A program made the translations under genes and the position numbers. A DNA stretch of 64,000 nt from DSNY01 sp040752195 (GTDB lineage: Bacteria; Pseudomonadota; Gammaproteobacteria; Burkholderiales; Burkholderiaceae_F), in the NCBI GenBank assembly GCA_040752195.1, contig JBFMFC010000009.1, forward strand, positions 26,202 through 90,201. Reading direction: 5' to 3'. The notes beneath the pieces are model-generated. The model worked only from the letters and a program-made list of their open reading frames with translations, was not told where the DNA came from and searched no databases. Shown piece after piece: positions 10,081 to 18,404 of this stretch. Every line of letters starts with the position of its first letter. The first letter of the stretch is position 1.

Positions 10081-11272
10081 CGCGGAAACGAGACTCGCCG
10101 CCGCGCGCACGCGGCTCGTCGTGGACAAGCCGTTTCTCGGCGCATTGCTGCTGCGGCTGCCGCTGCGAGCCGCCCCCTGGTGCCGCACCACCGCCACCGA
10201 CGCGCGGGCGCTGTACTACAACCCCGCCTGGATCGAGACCTTGAGCGGTGCGCAGCTGCAGTTCGCGCTCGCGCACGAGGCGCTGCACTGCGCGCTCGGC
10301 CACTTCGCTCGCCGCGGGCACCGCAGCAAGCGGCGGTGGGACCTCGCCTGCGATCTGGCGATCAATCCGGTGCTCGTCGACGAAGGTCTGGTGCCGCCGC
10401 CGGAGGCGATCGTGCTCGACGTCTACCGCGGCATGAGCGCCGAGGAGATCTATCCGTGCCTGCACGGCGAACAGGAGGAGCGCGAGAGCTTCGATCGGCA
10501 TCTGTGGGACGGCGACGCGGGCACCGACGGCGGGCAGCCCGCATCGTCGGCCGGCCACGGAGCGTCGCCGCGCGGCGCGAGCGGCGACGGTCGGGGAGCC
10601 GCGGGCGAGGGCGGCGAACCGCCACCGCTCGCGCCGCAGGAACGCGAACGGCTGCGCCAGCAATGGCAGCATCATCTGGCCGCCGCCGCGCAGCGCGCCC
10701 GCGAGGCGGGCAAGCTTTCCGGCGCACTGGCTCGACTGGCTGAAGCGGCGCTCGCGGCGCGCCTTTCATGGCGCGCGTTGCTCGCGCAGTACCTGTCGCA
10801 GACGGCACGCGACGACTTCACCTGGCAGCGGCCGTCGCGTCGCGAGGGCGAGGCGATCCTGCCCGCGCTGCGCAGCCACGGCGGCGACATCCACGTGGCG
10901 CTGGACGTCTCCGGCTCGGTGGGCGATGCCGATCTCGCGGACTTCCTGGCGGAACTGAACGCGATCAAGGGCACGCTGCCGGTGCGCATCACGCTGTACG
11001 CGTGCGACAGCGCGCTCGCTCCCGGCGCGCCGTGGGTGTTCGAGCCGTGGGAGACGCTGCACCTGCCGCGCCGCCTTGCGGGCGGCGGCGGCACGGCTTT
11101 CGCGCCGGTGTTCGACTGGATCGAACGTCGGGGTCTGCGCCCGGACGCGCTCGTCTACTTCACCGACGCGTGCGGCGCATTCCCGCCGCACGCGCCGGCG
11201 TATCCGGTGCTGTGGCTCGTCAAGGGCGGCGCGCCGGTGCCGTTCGGCCGGCGCATCCAGTTGAACGAATGA
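10073..11272 (+). CDS. VWA-like protein with metallopeptidase-like N-terminal domain (DUF2201)
   Basis: A 399-aa protein of two parts. The N-terminal half has FALAHEALHCALGH (about residues 64-77), an HExxH zinc-site motif of the type found in the DUF2201 metallopeptidase-like domain. The C-terminal part is VWA-like, starting at HVALDVSGSVGDADL, a MIDAS-type D-x-S-x-S; FTDACG comes later. A Gly/Ser/Ala-rich linker (about residues 150-185) joins them. It overlaps the MoxR gene and itself overlaps the next start (ATGA). The pair probably works as a MoxR-VWA machine; whether the HEALH site is catalytic is not known. Confidence 0.85.
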   Translation: MSDAETRLAAARTRLVVDKPFLGALLLRLPLRAAPWCRTTATDARALYYNPAWIETLSGAQLQFALAHEALHCALGHFARRGHRSKRRWDLACDLAINPVLVDEGLVPPPEAIVLDVYRGMSAEEIYPCLHGEQEERESFDRHLWDGDAGTDGGQPASSAGHGASPRGASGDGRGAAGEGGEPPPLAPQERERLRQQWQHHLAAAAQRAREAGKLSGALARLAEAALAARLSWRALLAQYLSQTARDDFTWQRPSRREGEAILPALRSHGGDIHVALDVSGSVGDADLADFLAELNAIKGTLPVRITLYACDSALAPGAPWVFEPWETLHLPRRLAGGGGTAFAPVFDWIERRGLRPDALVYFTDACGAFPPHAPAYPVLWLVKGGAPVPFGRRIQLNE

Positions 11273-12285
11273 AGGAAGAACTCGCCGCCGAAGACGCGCT
11301 GCGCCTGCACGTGTTGCTGGCCGGCGAGGTGCACGCGGTGCGCATCGACGAAGGCGCGCGCGTGCTGCACGCGCTGACGCCGAAAGGCGAGGCCCGAATC
11401 GCGCTCAATCCGCGCGGCAACGCGCAGCGCTACGTGCAGCGCGTGCGCGAACTGCTCGGCGGCCATGCCTTCGGCGTGCCCGGCGGCTACCCGGTCCATC
11501 TGCGCCGCTTCGCGCGGTTGGGGCGGGCGAGCGCGCAGACGCTGGAGGCATTGCTCAAGCTCGGTGAACCGGAGGCGCTGCTGGCCGTCGCGCAGTCCGA
11601 CGCGTTGACCGACGAGCTCGCGCGCCGCCTGTGGTGGGCGGCGCAGCCCGCGCCGCCGGCGGAGCTCGCGCGCGCCATGCTGCGGCAACCGGCGGTGCGC
11701 GCCGGGACGATGGGCGCGGTGCTCGTCGAGCACCTCGTCGAGTCGCTGCCCTTCGAGGCCGACCCGAACGCCGCGCTGCAGACGCTGCGCGGGTTGCTGG
11801 CGTGCGGGTTGTTGTCGCCCGAGGCGCGGCTGAAGCTGTGGCAGCGCGGTGCGCAGCGGCCGTACGAACGGATCGCCTTTCTCGAGCACTGCCCGGACGC
11901 CGTGCCGCCGGACCCCGCGCGCGCGTTGCCGGCGGGCTTGCCGCAGACGCCGGCGGCGCGACTGCTCGCGCGCTGCTACGCCGGCGCCGGACAGGCGTGT
12001 CTGCGCGCCGCCGAGGCCGCGCTGGAAAGACCGGCGACGCACGAGGCCGTCTATCTGCTGCTCGACGTTCTGGGTGCGTACTTCGCCGACGGCCGCGCTG
12101 CGGGCGGATTGCCGGTGGCCGCGCGGGAGCGGACGGCGCTCGAGGCGCTGGCCTGCGTCTCGCAGGACGACGCCGCCGCGATCCTCACCCGCACGACCGC
12201 CGTCGGCGCGCTGATGCGGCGTCACCTGGAGCCCGTGCTCGCGCCGCTGGTCGGGCACTTGCGCGCGCTGCGCGGCTTGCAATGA
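11269..12285 (+). CDS. DsrS-like protein
   Basis: A 338-aa soluble protein, alanine/leucine/arginine-rich and largely helical. The opening (ALRLHVLLAGEVHAVRIDE), LGGHAFGVPGGYPVHLRRF and the segment LTDELARRLWWAAQ resemble, from memory, the proteins annotated as sulfur reduction protein DsrS. These are found well beyond sulfur oxidisers and have no settled biochemical function. Start and previous stop overlap in ATGA, and the same happens with the next gene, so it is part of the MoxR-VWA operon. I see no dsr genes in the window, so a sulfur role is not supported by context. Confidence 0.5.
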   Translation: MKEELAAEDALRLHVLLAGEVHAVRIDEGARVLHALTPKGEARIALNPRGNAQRYVQRVRELLGGHAFGVPGGYPVHLRRFARLGRASAQTLEALLKLGEPEALLAVAQSDALTDELARRLWWAAQPAPPAELARAMLRQPAVRAGTMGAVLVEHLVESLPFEADPNAALQTLRGLLACGLLSPEARLKLWQRGAQRPYERIAFLEHCPDAVPPDPARALPAGLPQTPAARLLARCYAGAGQACLRAAEAALERPATHEAVYLLLDVLGAYFADGRAAGGLPVAARERTALEALACVSQDDAAAILTRTTAVGALMRRHLEPVLAPLVGHLRALRGLQ

Positions 12286-12530
12286 AGGGCGGCGTGTATC
12301 TCGACGCAGAAGCGTCGCATCTGGTGCAGCGGCGCTTCGCCCTCGTGCGCGCGCGGCGTGGCAAGCGGCAACGTTTTCCCGAGGGGGTCGTCGAGCCGGT
12401 GGAATCGGCCGAAGTGGCGCTGGCGCGGCAGGACCCGAGCCGCGATCTGCACGCGGCCGAGGTGGTGGGGCCGTCGCGCTCCTCGGAAGGGTTTCGCCTG
12501 TACTACCTGGTGCGCTGGTTGAGCGACTGA
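12282..12530 (+). CDS. Small hypothetical protein, last gene of the MoxR operon
   Basis: An 82-aa basic protein with no signal peptide or membrane segment. Its ATG overlaps the previous stop (ATGA), which supports translation. The sequence holds a basic patch (RRFALVRARRGKRQRFPEG) and ends in LYYLVRWLSD. I recognise no family. Tight coupling to the MoxR/VWA/DsrS-like genes suggests a role in the same complex, but that is inference. Confidence 0.55.
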   Translation: MKGGVYLDAEASHLVQRRFALVRARRGKRQRFPEGVVEPVESAEVALARQDPSRDLHAAEVVGPSRSSEGFRLYYLVRWLSD

Positions 12531-12709
12531 GGCGCGCGGGGCGGGCGCGTTCATGGGACGCCGAGGCGCTGCCGCGGACGGCGGCGCTGCGCGTGCCTGC
12601 GTCCGCGGCAAGTCGCGGTGCGCGGACGCGGGAGCGGCGGCAAGCGCGTCCGCCGGCATACGGGCAAAATCGAGCCGGCGCGCACGCCGCCGCAGCCTTC
12701 GTTCAGTCC

Positions 12710-13363
12710 ATGAATCTCGTTGGCCTGGCCCCGCACAAACTCGCCTTGTTCGCCGTGGCGGCGCTGCTGCTGGCGCTCACGCCCGGTCCCGTGTGGCTGT
12801 ACCTGATCTCGCGCACGCTCGCGCAGGGCCGGCGGGCGGGCTACTTCTCGATGTTCGGCGTGGCCGCGGGACTGGCGGTGCACGTGCTGCTCGCCGCGTT
12901 CGGGCTGACCGTGGTGCTGCTGGCGATCCCGCTGGCGTTCGACGCGATCCGGCTGGCCGGCGCCGCGTATCTGCTGTGGCTGGCCGTGAACACGTTGCGC
13001 AGCGGCGGCGTCTTCGAGACGAGCCCGCTGCCGCCGGTGGCGCCGCGCGTGCTGCTGCGGCAGGCTTTCGTCGCCGCGCTGCTCAATCCCAAGGTGGCGG
13101 TGTTCTACCTGTCGCTTTTCCCGCAGTTCATCGACCCGGCGCACGGGTCGGTGCTGGCGCAGAGCCTCGCCCTGGGCGCGATCCAGCTCGCGACCGCGGC
13201 CATGGTTGATCTATCTCTGGTCACGGTGGCGGGCTTTCTGGCAGCGTGGTTCGCCGGCCGGCCGCTGTGGCTGCGCGTTCAGCGCTGGTTCCTCGGATCG
13301 GCGTTCGGCGTGCTGGCCGTGTGGCTGGCGCTGACGCCGCGGCAGACGGCGGCGACGAGTTGA
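12710..13363 (+). CDS. LysE-family amino-acid exporter
   Basis: A 217-aa inner-membrane protein with about six hydrophobic segments. LLALTPGPVWLYLISRTLAQGRRAGYF near the start is the LysE/RhtB signature, and LLNPKVAVFYLSLFPQFI is its second conserved block. Family members export amino acids or homoserine lactones; the substrate cannot be read from sequence. The start at 12710 was chosen because the family begins just before this first helix; the open frame further upstream has no such match. Confidence 0.88.
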   Translation: MNLVGLAPHKLALFAVAALLLALTPGPVWLYLISRTLAQGRRAGYFSMFGVAAGLAVHVLLAAFGLTVVLLAIPLAFDAIRLAGAAYLLWLAVNTLRSGGVFETSPLPPVAPRVLLRQAFVAALLNPKVAVFYLSLFPQFIDPAHGSVLAQSLALGAIQLATAAMVDLSLVTVAGFLAAWFAGRPLWLRVQRWFLGSAFGVLAVWLALTPRQTAATS

Positions 13364-13393
13364 CGTTGAGTCGGCGAACGTGAGCGGCAGACC

Positions 13394-13440
13394 CAACCCC
13401 CTCTGCCCTGCCCCTCTCCCTTCACGGGAGAGGCGGGGTT
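13394..13440. repeat. REP-like inverted repeat upstream of aceK
   Basis: CTCTCCC-TTCAC-GGGAGAG forms a 7-bp stem, with outer arms AACCCC and GGGGTT. Sequences of this CCCTCTCCC/GGGAGAGG type are common intergenic repeats in GC-rich proteobacteria. A similar but degraded stretch lies just before the DapB-like gene (about 19567-19597). Confidence 0.5.
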
Positions 13441-13481
13441 CCGCGCGGCAAGCGCTCGACAAGCACTTGCCGAGGTGACGA

Positions 13482-15305
13482 GTGAGCGCCGTCCTGGAAA
13501 ACCGTTTCGACCGGTCGATGCCGCAACCGGCGAAGATCGCGCGCGCGATCCTGGACGGCTTCGACCGGCACTATCGCCTGTTCCGCTACGTCGCGCAGCA
13601 GGCCAAGCAGCGGTTCGAGAACGGCGACTGGCACGGCATGCGGCGCTCCGCGCGCGAACGCATCGACTTCTACGACCAGCGCGTACTCGAGGCGGTGGCG
13701 CGCATCGAGCGCGAGTTCGACCTCGCCTCGCTCGCCGACGAGGAGCGCGACGCGCTGTGGCAGGCGGTCAAGACCAACTACATCGCGCTGCTCGCCGAGC
13801 ACCGGCAGCCCGAGTGTGCCGAGACCTTCTTCAACTCGGTCTGCACCAAGCTGCTGCACCGGGACTACTTTCACAACGCGTTCATCTTCGTGCGTCCGGG
13901 TGTGTCGACCGAATACATGGACGCCGACCCGCCGTCGTATCGCAGCTACTACCCGGCGACCGACGGGTGGCGCAGGACCTTCAGGCAGATCCTGATCGAC
14001 TTCGGGCTCGCCTGCCCCTTCGTCGACGTCGAGCGCGACCTGCGCTGGGTGATGCGCGCGGTGTGCGAGGCGCACCGCGAAGGGCGCGCGCCGCATGCGC
14101 TGTCGCGGCCGTTCCATGCCGAGCCCGATCTGCAGATCCAGGTGCTGTCGAGCCTTTTCTTCCGCAACAAGGGCGCGTACATCATCGGCCGCGTGATCAA
14201 CGGCACGCGCCTGACGCCGTTCGCGGTGCCGATCCTGCGCAACGAGCGCGGGCAGATCTATATCGACACGGTGCTGACGTCGGTCGACCACATCGCGACC
14301 CTGTTCTCGTTCACGCGCGCGTACTTCCTGGTCGACATGGAGGCGCCGAGCGCGTACGTCGAGTTCCTGCGTTCGATCCTGCCGCACAAGCAGGCGAGCG
14401 AGCTGTACACGATGGTCGGGCTGCAGAAGCAGGGCAAGACGCTCTTTTACCGGGACTTCCTGCATCACCTGCGGCACTCGAGCGACAAGTTCGTGATCGC
14501 CCCCGGCATCAAGGGCCTGGTGATGGTCGTGTTCACGCTGCCGTCGTATCCGTACGTGTTCAAGATGATCAAGGACGTGATCCCGCATCCGAAGGAGACC
14601 GACGGCGAGCAGATCATGGCGAAGTACCGGCTCGTCAAGATGCACGACCGCGTCGGCCGCATGGCCGACACCTGGGAATACTCGCTCGTCGCGCTGCCGC
14701 GCGCGCGTTTCTCTCCCGAGCTTGTGCAGGAGCTTCTCGCGTTCTGCCCGAGCCGGATCGAACTGAGCGAAGACACCGTGCTGATCAAGCACGTCTACAT
14801 CGAGCGGCGCATGACGCCGCTGAACATCTATCTGCAGCAGGCGACCGACGCCGAGGTCGATCACGCGATCCGCGAGTACGGCCAGGCGATCAAGGATCTG
14901 GCGGCGGCCAACATCTTTCCGGGCGACATGCTGTACAAGAACTTCGGCGTCACCCGGCTCGAACGCGTGGTCTTTTACGACTACGACGAGATCGAATACA
15001 TGACGGACACGAACTTCCGCCGCGTTCCGAAGGCGATGACCGAGGAAGACGAGATGTCCGACCAGCCCTGGTACCACGTCGGCAAGCACGACGTGTTCCC
15101 CGAGCAATGGGCACCGTTCCTGCTCGGCGATCCGCGCATCCGCGCGGCGTTCCTGAAGCACCATGCCGACCTGCTGACGCCCGAGTTCTGGCAAAGCCGC
15201 AAGGAGCGCATCCAGCAGGGGTATCTTGAGGATGTCTTCCCGTATCCGGAGTCCAAGCGTTTCGTGAACCGCTATGGCGCGCGCGCCCGCGAGGCGCACG
15301 CCTGA
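13482..15305 (+). CDS. aceK: Isocitrate dehydrogenase kinase/phosphatase
   Basis: A 607-aa bifunctional enzyme that phosphorylates and dephosphorylates isocitrate dehydrogenase, steering carbon between the TCA cycle and the glyoxylate shunt. The length and order of blocks fit AceK: the N-terminal regulatory part (HYRLFRYVAQQAKQRFENGDW), GVSTEYMDADPPSYRSYYP, the ATP-loop region SDKFVIAPGIKGLVMVVF and the kinase core with FYDYDEIEYMTDTNFR. The start is GTG with GAGGTGA a few bases upstream. No aceA or aceB is adjacent. It fits a cell that lives on acetyl-CoA-yielding substrates such as leucine. Confidence 0.96.
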   Translation: MSAVLENRFDRSMPQPAKIARAILDGFDRHYRLFRYVAQQAKQRFENGDWHGMRRSARERIDFYDQRVLEAVARIEREFDLASLADEERDALWQAVKTNYIALLAEHRQPECAETFFNSVCTKLLHRDYFHNAFIFVRPGVSTEYMDADPPSYRSYYPATDGWRRTFRQILIDFGLACPFVDVERDLRWVMRAVCEAHREGRAPHALSRPFHAEPDLQIQVLSSLFFRNKGAYIIGRVINGTRLTPFAVPILRNERGQIYIDTVLTSVDHIATLFSFTRAYFLVDMEAPSAYVEFLRSILPHKQASELYTMVGLQKQGKTLFYRDFLHHLRHSSDKFVIAPGIKGLVMVVFTLPSYPYVFKMIKDVIPHPKETDGEQIMAKYRLVKMHDRVGRMADTWEYSLVALPRARFSPELVQELLAFCPSRIELSEDTVLIKHVYIERRMTPLNIYLQQATDAEVDHAIREYGQAIKDLAAANIFPGDMLYKNFGVTRLERVVFYDYDEIEYMTDTNFRRVPKAMTEEDEMSDQPWYHVGKHDVFPEQWAPFLLGDPRIRAAFLKHHADLLTPEFWQSRKERIQQGYLEDVFPYPESKRFVNRYGARAREAHA

Positions 15306-15357
15306 GACGCGGCACCGGGACCCGATCCACCCGCTTTATTGACGCAGGAGAACCACC

Positions 15358-16539
15358 ATGAACGATCCCATCGTCATCGTCTCCGCCGCCCGCACGCCGA
15401 TCGGCGGCCTGCTCGGCGATTTCGCTTCGCTGCAGGCGTATCAACTCGGCGCCGTCGCGATCAAGGCCGCGGTCGAGCGCGCCGGAATCAAGGGCGAAGC
15501 CGTCGACGAAGTGCTGTTCGGCAACTGCCTGATGGCCGGCCAGGGGCAGGCGCCGGCGCGGCAGGCCACACTGCTGGCGGGGCTGCCGCACTCGGCCGGC
15601 GCGGTGACGCTGTCCAAGATGTGCGGCTCGGGCATGCGCGCGATGATGTTCGCGCACGACATGCTCGCCGCCGGTTCCGCCAACGTGATCGTCGCCGGCG
15701 GCATGGAGAGCATGACCAACGCGCCGCACCTGCTGGTCGGCGCCCGCAAGGGCTATCGCTACGGCGCCGTGACGACCTACGACCACATGGCGCTCGACGG
15801 CTTGGAAGACGCATACGAGCGCGGCAAGGCGATGGGCGTGTTCGCCGAGCAGTGCGCGGCCAAGTACCAGTTCTCGCGCGAGGAGCAGGACCGCTTCGCG
15901 ATCGCCTCGACCGAACGCGCGCTCAAGGCCAACACCGACGGCAGTTTCGCGTGGGAGATCGCGCCGGTCGCGGTGCCGGGCAAGGGCGGCGAAGTGAGGA
16001 TCGACAAGGACGAGCAGCCGTTCAAGGCCAAGCTCGACAAGATCCCGCAGCTCAAACCCGCGTTCAAGAAGGACGGAACGATCACCGCGGCCAACGCCTC
16101 GTCGATCTCCGACGGCGCCGCCGCGCTGGTGATGATGCGCGCGTCGACCGCGGAGAAGCTCGGCTGCACGCCGATCGCGAAGATCCTCGCGCACGCGGTG
16201 CACGCGCAGGCGCCGGAGTGGTTCACCACGGCCCCGGTCGGCGCGATCGACAAGGTGCTGAAGAAGACCGGCTGGGCCGCCACGCAGGTCGACCTGTGGG
16301 AAGTCAACGAAGCCTTCGCTGCGGTCACGATGGCCGCGATGCGCGAGCACAAGATCCCGCACGAGAGAATCAACATCCACGGCGGGGCGTGCGCGCTCGG
16401 GCACCCGATCGGCGCCTCGGGCGCACGCATCGTCGTCACGCTGTTGGGGGCGCTCAAGAAAACCGGCGGCAAGCGCGGCATCGCCGCGCTGTGCATCGGC
16501 GGCGGCGAGGCCACCGCGCTGGCGCTGGAGATGCTGTAA
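15358..16539 (+). CDS. Acetyl-CoA acetyltransferase (thiolase)
   Basis: A 393-aa thiolase that condenses or cleaves acetoacetyl-CoA. The nucleophile Cys is in LSKMCGSGMRAMM (about residue 89), the His in GGACALGHPIGASG (about residue 350) and the second Cys in AALCIGGGEA. The size and these loops fit biosynthetic/short-chain thiolases (PhaA/AtoB). AGGAG lies 9 bases before the ATG. It can process the acetoacetate made by HMG-CoA lyase or start polyhydroxyalkanoate synthesis; no phaB or phaC is adjacent, so I give no symbol. A strong hairpin follows. Confidence 0.93.
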   Translation: MNDPIVIVSAARTPIGGLLGDFASLQAYQLGAVAIKAAVERAGIKGEAVDEVLFGNCLMAGQGQAPARQATLLAGLPHSAGAVTLSKMCGSGMRAMMFAHDMLAAGSANVIVAGGMESMTNAPHLLVGARKGYRYGAVTTYDHMALDGLEDAYERGKAMGVFAEQCAAKYQFSREEQDRFAIASTERALKANTDGSFAWEIAPVAVPGKGGEVRIDKDEQPFKAKLDKIPQLKPAFKKDGTITAANASSISDGAAALVMMRASTAEKLGCTPIAKILAHAVHAQAPEWFTTAPVGAIDKVLKKTGWAATQVDLWEVNEAFAAVTMAAMREHKIPHERINIHGGACALGHPIGASGARIVVTLLGALKKTGGKRGIAALCIGGGEATALALEML

Positions 16540-16548
16540 GCGCGGCAC

Positions 16549-16576
16549 CGTCGCCCCGGCCGGAACCGGGGCGACG
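16549..16576 (+). terminator. Hairpin after the thiolase gene
   Basis: CGTCGCCCCGG and CCGGGGCGACG make a perfect 11-bp stem with a 6-base loop, 10 bases after the stop. There is no T-run after it, so termination efficiency is uncertain. Confidence 0.5.
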
Positions 16577-16612
16577 CCTGGATCCGCGTGATCAGCGGCC
16601 TGCAAACCGAAC

Positions 16613-17287
16613 ATGTCGACCGTCCTGGTCGTCGGCGCGTCGCGCGGGATCGGCCACGAGTTCGCGCGGCAGTACGCGGCCGACGGCGCACGCGTGATCG
16701 CCACGCATCGCAAGCCGGAGGACGCGCAACGGCTGCGCGCGCTCGGCGCGCGGCCGATCGCGCTCGACGTCCTCGACACGGCCGCGCTCGCGGACTTCGG
16801 CGCGCGGCTCACGGACGAGCGCATCGACGTGGCGATCCTCGCGGCCGGCATCTACGGGCCGCGCACGAGCGGGCTCGAGCCGCCCACGCCGGCCGACTTC
16901 GACGCGGTGATGCACACGAACGTGCGAGCGCCGATGCTGCTGATCCCGCTGCTTGCGGCGCCGCTCGTCGCCGCGCGCGGCAAGCTCGTCGTGCTGTCCA
17001 GCCGCATGGGCGCGACCGGTACGATGACGCGCGCGACCGGCTGGCTGTACCGCGCCAGCAAGGCCGCGCTGAACAACGTGCTGAAGAGCGCGAGCCTGGA
17101 GCTCGCGCCGCGCGAGGTCATCTGCATGGCGTTCCACCCCGGCTGGGTGCGCACCGACATGGGCGGCGCGAGTGCCGAGCTCGACGTGACCGAGAGCGTG
17201 ACCCGCATGCGGTACGTGATCGCCGCCGCGAACGACTCGCACAACGGTAAATTCCTCAACTACAACGGCGAACAACTGTCCTGGTAG
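16613..17287 (+). CDS. SDR-family oxidoreductase
   Basis: A 224-aa short-chain dehydrogenase with the NAD(P) motif GASRGIG (about residues 8-14), the VAILAAGIYG element, Ser in VVLSSRMG and the catalytic YRASK pair. Length and the FHPGWVRTDMGG block fit the single-domain C-factor-like SDR group. The substrate is unknown. It is followed after 13 bases by a RidA gene and then a membrane-protein gene, probably one operon. Confidence 0.88.
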   Translation: MSTVLVVGASRGIGHEFARQYAADGARVIATHRKPEDAQRLRALGARPIALDVLDTAALADFGARLTDERIDVAILAAGIYGPRTSGLEPPTPADFDAVMHTNVRAPMLLIPLLAAPLVAARGKLVVLSSRMGATGTMTRATGWLYRASKAALNNVLKSASLELAPREVICMAFHPGWVRTDMGGASAELDVTESVTRMRYVIAAANDSHNGKFLNYNGEQLSW

Positions 17288-17300
17288 CGCAGACGTGCCG

Positions 17301-17684
17301 ATGGCCAAGCGCCTGATCTCCTCCGGTTCGACCTTCGAGTCCGTCGCCGGCTACAGCCGGGCGGTCGTCGACGGCGACTACGTGCACGTCGCCGGCACGA
17401 CCGGCTTCGACTACGCGCGGATGCAAATCGACGAAGACCCGATCGCGCAGTGCCGGCAATGCTTTCGCAACATCGCCGCCGCGCTGGCGCAGGCCGGCTG
17501 CACGCTGGACGACGTGGTGCGCGTGCGCTACTACTTGACCGACGTCGCGCTGTTCGAACGGCTCGCGCCGGTTTTCGGCGAACATCTGGGGCGCGCCCGG
17601 CCTGCGGCGACCGCGATCGTCTGCGGGCTGGTCGACCCACGGATGAAGATCGAGATCGAAGTCACGGCCAGGCTTGCCCAATGA
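17301..17684 (+). CDS. RidA-family protein
   Basis: A 127-aa YjgF/RidA protein. RidA hydrolyses reactive enamine/imine intermediates released by PLP enzymes. The C-terminal block ATAIVCGLVDPRMKIEIEVTA contains the Arg and Glu of the active-site cleft, although LVDPRMKIEIE replaces the more usual LxxPxxLVEIE. Starts are possible at GTG 17295 or ATG 17301; I use the ATG. Its stop overlaps the next ATG. Confidence 0.85.
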   Translation: MAKRLISSGSTFESVAGYSRAVVDGDYVHVAGTTGFDYARMQIDEDPIAQCRQCFRNIAAALAQAGCTLDDVVRVRYYLTDVALFERLAPVFGEHLGRARPAATAIVCGLVDPRMKIEIEVTARLAQ

Positions 17685-18244
17685 ACCGACGGTACGACGA
17701 CGGATTGGACGAGGACGACGATCAGCCGCGGCGCGCGCCGGTCACGCGGATCGAGACTGCGCCGGAAGAGCCGTCCGAAGGGCTTCTGTCGCGGCTGGTG
17801 TCGTCGGTGCAGTGGATCACGATTCCGCTGTTCGCGGCGCTCGTCTTCGGCATCTGCGCGACGCTCGCAGCGAGCACGGTCGGCTGGACGTTGCGCCGCT
17901 TTGCCGAGGAAAGCGGCGTCAATCCGCTGATCTTCGTCGCGGTTCCCGGACTGTTCGCGGTCATGTTCGCGTTGATCGTCTACCAGAACGCCGACAAGCG
18001 CATCACGCGCGTCAGCCAGTCGATCTCGCGCGGCATCCTGGTCGCGCTGCTGACCTGGATTTCGTTTTCCGCGCTCGCGACCTGGGCGTGGGGACCGACC
18101 GACTTCATGCCGTACTTTTCCAACGTGCTGCTGCTGTCGGGGATCATCGGCGGCGGCCCGATGCTTGCGGCGGCACTCATCGCCGGCTGGCTGGTCGGCT
18201 GGCTAATCAAGCAGCGCAAGCTCGGCTGGATCATGCAGGACTGA
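17681..18244 (+). CDS. Hypothetical four-helix membrane protein
   Basis: A 187-aa protein with an acidic, soluble N-terminus (DDGLDEDDD, residues 1-40) and then about four hydrophobic segments (around residues 48-70, 82-102, 118-138 and 150-172). I recognise no family. The ATG overlaps the RidA stop (ATGA), so it is translationally coupled to it. No catalytic motif is visible. Confidence 0.7.
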   Translation: MNRRYDDGLDEDDDQPRRAPVTRIETAPEEPSEGLLSRLVSSVQWITIPLFAALVFGICATLAASTVGWTLRRFAEESGVNPLIFVAVPGLFAVMFALIVYQNADKRITRVSQSISRGILVALLTWISFSALATWAWGPTDFMPYFSNVLLLSGIIGGGPMLAAALIAGWLVGWLIKQRKLGWIMQD

Positions 18245-18279
18245 GAAGCCGTGAAGATTTCGTCGCGAGCGGCCCGCTG

Positions 18280-18298
18280 CCCCGGATCAAGTCCGGGG
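18280..18298. repeat. Short palindrome CCCCGGA-TCAAG-TCCGGGG
   Basis: A 7-bp inverted repeat with a 5-base loop between the membrane-protein gene and the acyl-CoA dehydrogenase gene. The sequence resembles an intergenic palindrome frequent in several proteobacteria. It has no T-run and is not a convincing terminator. Confidence 0.4.
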
Positions 18299-18404
18299 GC
18301 ACGGAGCGCAGGGCCGAGACATATCGAGCGGATAGGCGAGGCCCGAGCACCGCGCAACGACGCCAGCGGGCCGCGCAGTAGGAAGATTCAGGGCTTCTGA
18401 CGAC

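Noticed and set aside
11269..12285. Sulfur oxidation locus because of the DsrS-like protein
   Set aside because: No other dsr, sox or apr gene is present in the window.
13359..13375. TTGACGTTGAGTC as a third LiuR-like site before aceK
   Set aside because: Only one half-site matches; the second arm is not complementary.
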